From positions 1 through 7,058 of the forward strand of contig JBGPML010000043.1 of NCBI GenBank assembly GCA_041486955.1: a stretch of 7,058 bases of DNA. The letters run 5' to 3'. This document shows, piece by piece, positions 1 to 4,085 of this stretch (its first letter is position 1; every line of letters starts with the position of its first letter). A model generated the notes under the pieces. It did not search any database, was not told the origin of the DNA, and worked only from the letters and a program-made list of their open reading frames with translations. Both the position numbers and the translations under genes were made by a program. The DNA is from JBGPML01 sp041486955 (GTDB lineage: Bacteria; Patescibacteriota; UBA1384; 2-12-FULL-50-11; DASWYB01).

Positions 1-47
1 CCAGCTTCACGGACCGTCATTCCCCCTCTTTTTTCTTTCTCTGCCAT
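1..47 (-). CDS. KGG-repeat stress protein, N-terminal fragment (cut by window edge)
   Basis: Only the first 15 codons are inside the window, reading MAEKEKRGGMTVREAG with the last codon incomplete. The segment GGMTVREAG matches the stretch just before the first KGG repeat of the gene at 173-436 (GCMTVSEAGKKGG), so this is very probably a second member of the same family of small, hydrophilic, KGG-motif (GsiB/LEA group 1-like) stress proteins. The start is well supported: GAAGGAG lies 6 nt upstream of ATG, and a good promoter (90-118) precedes it. The rest of the protein is outside the window, so the number of repeats is unknown. Confidence 0.7.
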   Translation of the reverse strand, partial: MAEKEKRGGMTVREA

Positions 48-89
48 GCCACGCTCCTTCTTCCGCAATAGAGCCTGAGTTACAAAGGC

Positions 90-118
90 ATTATAGAGAC
101 CTTCAGGTTGGTAATCAA
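90..118 (-). promoter_or_regulatory. sigma-70-type promoter of the partial KGG gene
   Basis: On the minus strand, TTGATT (118-113) is followed after exactly 17 nt by a perfect TATAAT (95-90). Transcription would start near 83, leaving a leader of about 36 nt before the ATG at 47. The promoter lies downstream of the terminator at 124-166, so the two KGG genes are probably separate transcription units. Confidence 0.7.
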
Positions 119-123
119 TGATA

Positions 124-166
124 AAAAATAAAAAAACCGCTGGGTTCCCCAAAAGGTCCATGCGGT
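124..166 (-). terminator. Rho-independent terminator of the KGG gene
   Basis: On the minus strand the arms ACCGC (166-162) and GCGGT (140-136) pair, with further CCA/TGG pairing inside, and the hairpin runs directly into a T-rich tract (TTTTTTTATTTTTTAT). It begins 7 nt after the stop codon of the gene at 173-436. Confidence 0.8.
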
Positions 167-172
167 AAGGCG

Positions 173-436
173 CTAGATCCCGTCATCACTCTGGCTTTTT
201 TTGCGTTTTTTACTCTCAACGCTCGCTGATCCACCAAGCTGGCCGATTTCACTATAAAACTCTGGTCCGTGACGTTTCTTAGTTGTCCTGCCACCCTTTT
301 TTCCGATCTCGCTGTAATAGCCTACGCCATATTTCTCTTTGACGGTATCGCCGCCTTTCTTACCCGCCTCCGAAACAGTCATACATCCTTGGCTTGCTTC
401 AGCTCGTCGAATTCTTCTACTCTCTGCTGCGTCCAT
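173..436 (-). CDS. KGG-repeat (GsiB / LEA group 1-like) stress protein
   Basis: A small, highly charged, membrane-free protein of 87 residues. It contains three tandem 20-residue repeats, each opening with GKKGG or GQLGG (about residues 25-29, 45-49 and 65-69) and carrying YYSEI or FYSEI, then a Lys/Ser-rich tail. This is the KGG motif architecture of Bacillus GsiB and plant Em (group 1 LEA) proteins, which are linked to desiccation, salt and general stress. Such proteins are thought to be largely disordered and hydration-related, with no enzymatic role. I chose the ATG at 436 because AAGGAAGG lies just upstream; an in-frame ATG at 454 would add MTERKV but has no clear ribosome binding site. 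A paralogue follows at 1-47 and a terminator at 124-166. The family call is strong; the exact role is inferred. Confidence 0.85.
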   Translation of the reverse strand: MDAAESRRIRRAEASQGCMTVSEAGKKGGDTVKEKYGVGYYSEIGKKGGRTTKKRHGPEFYSEIGQLGGSASVESKKRKKSQSDDGI

Positions 437-475
437 GACCTTCCTTTCTGTCATACGCGTAGGATCAAGAGACTC

Positions 476-481
476 ATCATA
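476..481 (-). promoter_or_regulatory. possible -10 element for the KGG gene
   Basis: TATGAT on the minus strand (5 of 6 to TATAAT) would start transcription about 34 nt before the ATG at 436. I see no good -35 at the right distance, so this is tentative. If the gene uses an alternative stress sigma factor, the true promoter could look different. Confidence 0.3.
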
Positions 482-507
482 TCATGGTCAAGATTCCCAA
501 AGATTGC

Positions 508-529
508 AAAAAATCACCCCATTCAGGTG
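508..529 (-). terminator. weak rho-independent terminator after the 94-residue protein gene
   Basis: On the minus strand CACC (529-526) pairs with GGTG (518-515) across a 7-nt loop, followed by ATTTTTT. The stem is only 4 bp, but the position, about 35 nt after the stop codon at 564, and the T-run fit a terminator. Confidence 0.45.
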
Positions 530-563
530 TTTTCACGAGGCTCCAATAAAATAACTACAATTA

Positions 564-848
564 TTATTTATAAACGCCGGATGGCTTATACGGATCGACA
601 AAAGTGAATTCCAACCAATCTCGAGCTTCATCACTTTGTCCGCTGGTGATGAAGAACGATACAACGTCATGTTTGGTAATTTCGTTATAATGAATAATCA
701 GTTTGCCGCCGATATTCTCGCCATTAACTTCGACCATGATATCATTCGGAGCGTTTGTGCTCCGCTCGCACGATTCACCGTTATCAGAATGAGAAACGTT
801 ACCCTGGGCAGTCATGCGACCGCTAAAGTGGGGTAACTTCTTTTTCAT
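564..848 (-). CDS. hypothetical protein, 94 residues
   Basis: I do not recognise a family. The start at 848 is chosen because AGAGGA lies 5 nt upstream of ATG and the protein then begins MKKKLPHFSGR; the frame stays open further upstream (to a GTG at 929), but that segment is very AT-rich and has no ribosome binding site. The first 35 or so residues are polar and probably disordered (Ser, Asn, Asp, Glu rich). The rest reads like a small beta-rich domain (IMVEVNGENIGGKLIIHY, then HDVVSFFITSG), ending in DWLEFTFVDPYKPSGVYK with aromatic residues. There is one Cys, no signal peptide and no membrane segment. It sits alone between the KGG gene and the tmRNA, with a weak terminator after it and no convincing promoter visible. 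Confidence 0.6.
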   Translation of the reverse strand: MKKKLPHFSGRMTAQGNVSHSDNGESCERSTNAPNDIMVEVNGENIGGKLIIHYNEITKHDVVSFFITSGQSDEARDWLEFTFVDPYKPSGVYK

Positions 849-995
849 AAAAATCCTCTGTTTGCAAATTTTTATATTAACGTTTTTATTATGATCTACT
901 TTTGTAAATTTATATATAGGAGATTGCACATTATGCGTCTCATTTAGTAATAATAACTAGGAATGGTTATAGTTCTGCCTGCAAATCGACACATC

Positions 996-1028
996 AAAAA
1001 AGCACCCGGGTTGGGTGCTTTTTTGATG
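996..1028 (-). terminator. Rho-independent terminator of tmRNA
   Basis: Minus-strand AAAAAAGCACCC and GGGTGCTTTTTT form a long perfect hairpin with a 5-nt loop, the second arm ending in six Ts. It abuts the CCA end of the tmRNA at 1027. The symmetry (CATCAAAAAAGCACCC at 992-1007 against 1013-1028) would let it work in both directions. Confidence 0.9.
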
Positions 1029-1464
1029 GTGGACCTGAGGGGAGTTGAACCCCTGTCCAAAAGGGGATAAATAAAAGCGCTACACGTTTAGACTATTTTT
1101 GTCTTAGCTCAGTCTCTTTAAGTAGTCAAACGAGACTGAGAGCAGTGTCGTGTCTTAGCTGAAGTACGACAACCTGACCATTACTTGCGTAACGATCAGT
1201 AACCCCTCAACTGTACGGAATTGGGGTCACCACCTAGTTCAGCGCAGTCCGTTAAGTTGTGCCTTGATCACACCACGGATCCAGCGTGAGAAGACATGCT
1301 TACTTAAGCGTAAGCAAGAGCAAGTTCTGAGGGTGCAAACAAGTTTGCAACAGCAGTCTTTACTCGGTTAAATGCGTTTGCATTTATAGGTAACAGTTTA
1401 AGAGATGTCACTCTACGTGCTCTTTTATTCGTCCATATCCTTCTGTCGAAGCCAATGCAGGCCC
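1027..1464 (-). ncRNA. ssrA: tmRNA (transfer-messenger RNA)
   Basis: tmRNA rescues ribosomes stalled on broken mRNA, with SmpB, and tags the unfinished peptide for proteolysis. The tRNA-like half is clear. The 5' end GGGCCTG (1464-1458) pairs with CAGGTCC near the 3' end, followed by the encoded CCA (1029-1027). The T-arm reads AGGGG-TTCAACT-CCCCT, and TTGGCTTCGACAG near the 5' end is the conserved tmRNA D-loop region. AATAAAAG near the 5' end pairs with CTTTTATT near the 3' end to form helix P2. A hairpin with arms CTCAGTCTC and GAGACTGAG represents a late pseudoknot. The mature RNA would be about 438 nt, longer than the roughly 360 nt of E. coli. It is one-piece, not permuted. A promoter (1524-1552) and terminator flank it. 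Confidence 0.95.
1304..1381 (-). other. tmRNA-encoded proteolysis tag reading frame
   Basis: The resume codon is GCA (1381-1379), in the context TATAAAT-GCA-AAC-GC, close to the E. coli resume site. The frame encodes 25 residues beginning ANAFNRVKTA and ending PSELALAYA, then TAA at 1306-1304. The stop sits in the loop of hairpin GCTTAC-GCTTAA-GTAAGC, as in helix P5 of E. coli tmRNA, which supports the frame. The tag is far longer than the 10 encoded residues of E. coli and ends in LAYA, not LAA. Confidence 0.85.
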
Positions 1465-1472
1465 ATATGGAA

Positions 1473-1493
1473 ACTAAGTTTTACTGACTTAGT
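1473..1493 (-). other. hairpin in the tmRNA precursor leader
   Basis: ACTAAGT and ACTTAGT form a perfect 7-bp stem with a 7-nt loop, 9 nt before the mature 5' end of tmRNA. It could help keep the leader from pairing with the mature RNA or present the cleavage site; the function is inferred. Confidence 0.5.
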
Positions 1494-1523
1494 GTGTTGT
1501 TAATATTCGCAAGAAACAGGTAT

Positions 1524-1552
1524 AACATACCATAAAACAGGGGGAAAGTCAA
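1524..1552 (-). promoter_or_regulatory. sigma-70 promoter of tmRNA
   Basis: Minus-strand TTGACT (1552-1547), a 17-nt spacer, then TATGTT (1529-1524) preceded by TGG, an extended -10. Transcription would start near 1517, leaving about 53 nt of leader to be removed, presumably by RNase P, before the mature end at 1464. Confidence 0.65.
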
Positions 1553-1574
1553 CCAAGAACAGGTAACCTTTTTA

Positions 1575-1648
1575 TGTCATTGCGAGCGTAGCGCGGCAAT
1601 CTTTCAGAGTAATTAGATTGCTTCGTCATTACACTCCTCGCAACGACA
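1575..1648. repeat. interspersed inverted repeat, copy 1 (GTCATTGCGAG type, MITE-like)
   Basis: The ends TGTCATTGCGAG and CTCGCAACGACA are inverted copies with one mismatch. Inside, GGCAATCT and AGATTGC form a second inverted pair, so the 74-bp element folds into a long hairpin. It encodes nothing. A second copy with the same termini is at 3771-3838. Elements with a TGTCATTGCGAG core are common as non-coding dispersed repeats in several bacterial lineages. It lies between the tmRNA promoter and the terminator at 1659-1690. Confidence 0.75.
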
Positions 1649-1658
1649 ATCAAAGCAC

Positions 1659-1690
1659 AACAAAACCCCACACCAGACTGATGCGGGGTT
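1659..1690 (-). terminator. Rho-independent terminator of the 168-residue protein gene
   Basis: On the minus strand AACCCCGCA and TGTGGGGTT pair (9 bp, one G-U) around a 9-nt loop, followed by TTGTTG. It begins 7 nt after the stop codon at 1697-1699, which supports the minus-strand gene as the real one here. Confidence 0.75.
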
Positions 1691-1696
1691 ATCTCG

Positions 1697-2203
1697 TCAT
1701 ATGACGACCACGGGCAGGAGCGGGTACTCAGTGGTTTTATCTCCTCGTGCGTTAATGAGGAGCGCCTGAACAGCGGTGGAGAGGAATTCATGCAACTCAG
1801 CCTGCCCTTGGAAAAGCAACCGATTCTTTGTTACTTGGCGAAGGCAAGCCATTTTGAAAGGAAGCCCGGCGGAACGAAGTCTGTCGACAATTGTCGTGAT
1901 GATCTCAACCAAAGCCTCTTCGTCACATTCTGTCTCAGAAAACCTGATGAGCAGCGACTGGAAACGTGTGTACTCGGATCCGACATCCGGTTGGACAAAA
2001 CCGAAGTAGACACCAGGCAGCTTATACCACATCGCTTCCTCACCAGTGAGGACGGGATTGCCTCCCGTCTGGACTCCGATATTGCCCTTGAGTGTGATTT
2101 CAACTGGAACCGGCGATTGGCCAACATATCCATTGAGCAGACGGCCAAGGCTTACTCGGTTGATTCTAAAGCCTTGCGTGTCACAGCGTAGAAAGATTTG
2201 CAT
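1697..2203 (-). CDS. hypothetical protein, 168 residues
   Basis: I do not recognise a family. The protein looks soluble: no signal peptide and no membrane helix. It has alternating hydrophobic strands (for example VPVEITLKGNIGVQ at about 32-45 and LPGVYFGFVQP at about 62-72), an acidic helix-like stretch EEALVEIITTIVDRL, and a hydrophobic end LLPVVVI. The ATG at 2203 is the only standard start near the beginning of the frame, but its GGAGG is just 1 nt away, which is unusually close. A promoter (2287-2314), a GC-rich leader and a terminator directly after the stop mark it as a single-gene unit. A 133-codon frame on the opposite strand (1790-2191) is also open, but it lacks a matching promoter or terminator and its product looks less protein-like. 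Confidence 0.6.
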   Translation of the reverse strand: MQIFLRCDTQGFRINRVSLGRLLNGYVGQSPVPVEITLKGNIGVQTGGNPVLTGEEAMWYKLPGVYFGFVQPDVGSEYTRFQSLLIRFSETECDEEALVEIITTIVDRLRSAGLPFKMACLRQVTKNRLLFQGQAELHEFLSTAVQALLINARGDKTTEYPLLPVVVI

Positions 2204-2212
2204 TCCTCCAAC

Positions 2213-2230
2213 TCTGCGGCCGGGCGCAGA
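2213..2230 (-). promoter_or_regulatory. leader hairpin next to the ribosome binding site
   Basis: TCTGCG and CGCAGA pair perfectly around a CCCGGC loop, ending 3 nt before the GGAGG of the gene at 1697-2203. The leader from about 2280 is unusually GC-rich and also contains GGCC and GTGGCCAC self-complementary blocks. It may affect translation; no known riboswitch class is recognised. Confidence 0.4.
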
Positions 2231-2286
2231 TCCTTGGCCGTCTCGTGGCCACCACGCCCAATACTTCCGGGACTCTGAGTGATGAT

Positions 2287-2314
2287 ATTATATGAGTTAC
2301 ACGACAAAAATCAA
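2287..2314 (-). promoter_or_regulatory. sigma-70 promoter of the 168-residue protein gene
   Basis: Minus-strand TTGATT (2314-2309), a 16-nt spacer and a perfect TATAAT (2292-2287). The predicted start near 2280 leaves a leader of about 77 nt. Confidence 0.65.
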
Positions 2315-2337
2315 TTACTAAAAATATAGATTTACTA

Positions 2338-2366
2338 TGGTATATTCAAGATGCACTTTCATCTTG
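2338..2366 (+). promoter_or_regulatory. extended -10 promoter and 5' hairpin for the 105-residue protein gene
   Basis: TGG-TATATT (2338-2346) is an extended -10 element, 5 of 6 to TATAAT; no good -35 is visible. Right at the expected RNA start is a perfect 7-bp hairpin, CAAGATG-CACTTT-CATCTTG (2347-2366), which could protect the 5' end of the transcript or act as a binding site. Confidence 0.4.
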
Positions 2367-2396
2367 TGACTTCTTGCACAACAGAAAGAGGGAAAT

Positions 2397-2714
2397 TTGG
2401 AAGGCCAAATTGTTCGCGAATGGGTGAAAACTGGCGGCCCCATGAATGAAGGGTGCTATGCCACAAGGATTTTCATTCCATCTCAACGCAATCTCGTCAT
2501 TGCTTTCACACAGGAACCGGCACATCCGTTCGATTCTCGTCCTCTCAATGCCTGGTATGCTCAAGACCCTAATAAGCTAATATACCACCAGACAGAGGAA
2601 GTTCCAGACTTTCTGGTTGAAATTGCGCACGTTTTTGCCGAAGCAAGTCAACGGTTGGCGGGGAAAGTAACACAATTCCAAGAAGGTTTTGAGCTAAGAT
2701 TTGTTCGGCCGTGA
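2397..2714 (+). CDS. hypothetical protein, 105 residues (TTG start)
   Basis: I do not recognise a family. The start is a TTG with GAGGG 4 nt upstream; the first in-frame ATG (2442) has no ribosome binding site. The protein is soluble, with no signal peptide, membrane segment or Cys pair. It reads as a compact alpha/beta domain: strand-like RNLVIAFTQEP (about 31-41), an aromatic stretch NAWYAQDPNKLIYHQ (about 51-65), then an amphipathic helix EEVPDFLVEIAHVFAEASQRL (about 67-87) and a final strand FELRFVRP. It stands alone between a divergent orphan gene and a convergent kinase, with its own promoter and a strong shared terminator. Confidence 0.65.
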   Translation: MEGQIVREWVKTGGPMNEGCYATRIFIPSQRNLVIAFTQEPAHPFDSRPLNAWYAQDPNKLIYHQTEEVPDFLVEIAHVFAEASQRLAGKVTQFQEGFELRFVRP

Positions 2715-2721
2715 GATCTCA

Positions 2722-2750
2722 AAACCAGCCAGCTGAGTGCTGGCTGGTTT
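2722..2750. terminator. bidirectional rho-independent terminator
   Basis: AAACCAGCCAGC and GCTGGCTGGTTT form a perfect 12-bp stem around a 5-nt loop, with T-rich sequence on both sides. It lies between the stop codons of two convergent genes (2714 plus, 2761 minus) and serves both. Confidence 0.9.
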
Positions 2751-2760
2751 CTATAATCAA

Positions 2761-3732
2761 TTAGAGTGTTTTCGGTTGTACGTCTTTATTTTTTTCAATC
2801 ATCTGATTAATGCCATCAACCGTAAGCAGACCAGCCTGTGGCCCAACGTAAGCCAAGACTGATGTCGAATTAGCACTTCCCCACATCATAGCTTCGCTGA
2901 TTGACTTACCTTCACATATGGCCACCGTAAATGCTGTGGCATAGGCATCGCCACAACCAGTTCGCTCCACCACCGGCCCATTGAAGATGCCACATTGGTA
3001 GATAGTCTTGCCATCATAAACGAACGAACCTTTTGCTCCGTCGGTAATTACTACCATCTGTGGTCCTAAGTTCTTCAGCCCGGTTAATAATTCTGTTATG
3101 GAAACCTCACCTTGAATATTAAGTAATCCAGAACTTTCTTCTCGATTCAGGAATAGTATATTAGTTATCGCTAACGATGGTTTTAGAAATTCATAGCCTT
3201 TTTTAAGCTGATGCGTCCCAGGATTATAGGCGAGGAATACGTTCCCTGCCCTAACCATATCGATTGCTTTATCATAAAGTGGTTCAAATCCGGCACCCGC
3301 ACTGGTTAAATAAGCCCATTTTGGCGGGTGAACGACGTTCCAAACATAATGTCGAGGATTATGATGGACTAAAATTGTCCGTTCGGCTTGAAAATTAAGG
3401 ACAACTGAGTAGTTTGAAGCTTCACCTTCGGCAACTGTTAAGTATTCCGTACTCACACCCTCTTTATGAAAAACCGACTGTATTTGTTTACCCGTGTCGT
3501 CGTTGCCGATTGTACCTAAGTACGCACTGCTTAATCCCAATCGCTTTGATCCAACTGCCGCGTTAGCCGCATTTCCCCCGATGATAAAATCGACCTTATC
3601 AACAGCAATTTTATCGCCGTAATTTAAGCACATCTTACAGTTATGGTTGTCTAATTCGCACATGACGCTGGCATCGTTTAAATGCATAAAGACATCAAGA
3701 GTGGCATCCCCAATCGCTAAGAGATCATACAT
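2761..3732 (-). CDS. PfkB/ribokinase-family carbohydrate or nucleoside kinase
   Basis: An ATP-dependent kinase that phosphorylates a sugar or nucleoside hydroxyl; the substrate cannot be told from sequence. At 323 residues it is full length for the family. Visible motifs: GGNAANAAVGSKRLGL at 52-67 (first PfkB signature, substrate-side glycines), NREE at 196-199 (the NxxE Mg/phosphate motif), TDGAKGS at 230-236, and RTGCGDAYATAF at 257-268 (second signature; G259-C260-G261 anion hole and D262 as catalytic base). The usual GAGD is GCGD here. Between the first strand and the GG motif lies an insert with C25, C32 and C35. The start has GGAGG 4 nt upstream and a TATAAT about 24 nt further. It is a single-gene unit sharing a terminator with the gene at 2397-2714. 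Confidence 0.92.
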   Translation of the reverse strand: MYDLLAIGDATLDVFMHLNDASVMCELDNHNCKMCLNYGDKIAVDKVDFIIGGNAANAAVGSKRLGLSSAYLGTIGNDDTGKQIQSVFHKEGVSTEYLTVAEGEASNYSVVLNFQAERTILVHHNPRHYVWNVVHPPKWAYLTSAGAGFEPLYDKAIDMVRAGNVFLAYNPGTHQLKKGYEFLKPSLAITNILFLNREESSGLLNIQGEVSITELLTGLKNLGPQMVVITDGAKGSFVYDGKTIYQCGIFNGPVVERTGCGDAYATAFTVAICEGKSISEAMMWGSANSTSVLAYVGPQAGLLTVDGINQMIEKNKDVQPKTL

Positions 3733-3755
3733 AGTCCCTCCAATAATCTGTATAT

Positions 3756-3761
3756 ATTATA
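3756..3761 (-). promoter_or_regulatory. -10 element of the PfkB kinase gene
   Basis: A perfect TATAAT on the minus strand, about 24 nt before the ATG at 3732, giving a leader of roughly 17 nt. A -35 at normal spacing would fall at 3779-3784, inside the inverted repeat 3771-3838, and what is there (TTCGTT-like) is a poor match. Confidence 0.55.
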
Positions 3762-3770
3762 CATGAATGA

Positions 3771-3838
3771 TGTCATTGCGAACGAAGTGAAGCAAACTTG
3801 AAGAAGATTGCCACGAAACTTCGTTCCTCGCAATGACA
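3771..3838. repeat. interspersed inverted repeat, copy 2 (GTCATTGCGAG type, MITE-like)
   Basis: Starts TGTCATTGCGAACGAAG and ends CTTCGTTCCTCGCAATGACA, which is its inverted copy with small differences, so the element can fold into a long hairpin. The termini match copy 1 at 1575-1648, while the centres differ. It is non-coding and separates the divergent kinase gene and heat-shock operon. Confidence 0.8.
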
Positions 3839-3886
3839 CGTCGGTTTGCTAAGTCACTTCACTCCGCGCAAGCTTAAAAACTGCCA

Positions 3887-3915
3887 TTGACAAATTGTAA
3901 AGTTTTCTTTACATT
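3887..3915 (+). promoter_or_regulatory. sigma-70 promoter of the hsp20-clpB operon
   Basis: A perfect TTGACA (3887-3892), exactly 17 nt, then TACATT (3910-3915, 4 of 6). The expected start is about 3922. There is no CIRCE (TTAGCACTC) or HAIR (CTTGAGT) element, so the operon is probably not under HrcA or HspR control; a housekeeping promoter with its own palindrome points to local repression. Confidence 0.75.
3896..3913 (+). promoter_or_regulatory. palindromic operator candidate inside the promoter
   Basis: TGTAAAG-TTTT-CTTTACA is a perfect 7+7 bp inverted repeat with a 4-bp centre, extendable to AA.TGTAAAG / CTTTACA.TT. It fills the -35/-10 spacer and overlaps the -10, the classic place for a repressor of Xre/Cro type. 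The first firm gene downstream encodes just such a DNA-binding domain, so autorepression is the simplest reading. Confidence 0.65.
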
Positions 3916-3921
3916 TCAAGC

Positions 3922-4080
3922 ATGACGAATTCTTTTTATATCTCGCATCTGGGATCCGCAGGAATTGATTTTGGCGAAAGCTGTGCAGCAGGAGGAGCCA
4001 TAGTTGAAACTACGGTGACGACGATAAACAGCTTGCAGCCGAATCAAGGCCTGAAGGCCAGATTTGGAGATATAAAATGA
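3922..4080 (+). CDS. possible leader ORF, 52 codons
   Basis: An open frame from ATG 3922 to TGA 4078-4080 overlaps the start of the next gene as ATGA. There is no ribosome binding site, but the predicted transcription start falls on the A of this ATG, so leaderless translation is conceivable. The product (MTNSFYISHLGSAG..., ending ARFGDIK) resembles nothing I know. The same bases form the structured leader, which is the better-supported reading; if the frame is translated, ribosomes would run through and open the helix over the downstream start. An open frame of this length can arise by chance. Confidence 0.25.
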   Translation: MTNSFYISHLGSAGIDFGESCAAGGAIVETTVTTINSLQPNQGLKARFGDIK

Positions 4081-4085
4081 GTTCG
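3922..4085 (+). promoter_or_regulatory. structured leader closing the hsp20 start site (RNA thermometer candidate)
   Basis: Bases 3926-3952 pair with 4058-4085 in one register. CGAAUUC pairs with GAGUUCG (7 bp, one U-G, covering codons 1-3), then there is one U-U mismatch. UUUUAUAUCUC pairs with GAGAUAUAAAA (11 bp, perfect, covering the GAG of the ribosome binding site and the A of AUG). After a small internal loop, AUCUGG pairs with CCAGAU (6 bp). Inside, AAGCUGU (3978-3984) pairs with ACAGCUU (4028-4034), enclosing UAGU-UGAA-ACUA, and GGCC-UGAA-GGCC (4048-4059) is a further hairpin that competes with the last two pairs of the main stem. The AU-rich 11-bp segment over the start site is what a melting thermometer needs. 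The fold was read by eye and no energies were computed. Confidence 0.7.

Noticed and set aside
269..607. Plus-strand frames over the KGG gene
   Set aside because: Antisense shadows of a clear repeat protein; no ribosome binding site and no recognisable product.
636..836. Plus-strand frame of 66 codons
   Set aside because: Antisense to the 94-residue gene, which has a good ribosome binding site.
1575..1648. CRISPR array or insertion sequence
   Set aside because: Only two dispersed copies over 2 kb apart, palindromic, with no regular spacers and no transposase frame.
1790..2191. Plus-strand open frame of 133 codons with GGAGAGG before its ATG
   Set aside because: It lies antisense to the 168-residue gene, which has a better promoter, a terminator directly after its stop and a more protein-like composition. 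Not excluded outright.
2204..2280. Known riboswitch in the GC-rich leader
   Set aside because: I looked for conserved cores of common classes and recognised none; recorded only as a structured leader.
2351..2446. Short plus-strand ATG frame before the 105-residue gene
   Set aside because: No ribosome binding site, out of frame with the gene, and its start lies in the 5' hairpin at the predicted RNA end.
3887..3960. CIRCE (HrcA) or HAIR (HspR) heat-shock operator
   Set aside because: Neither consensus (TTAGCACTC...GAGTGCTAA or CTTGAGT...ACTCAAG) is present; the palindrome here is different.
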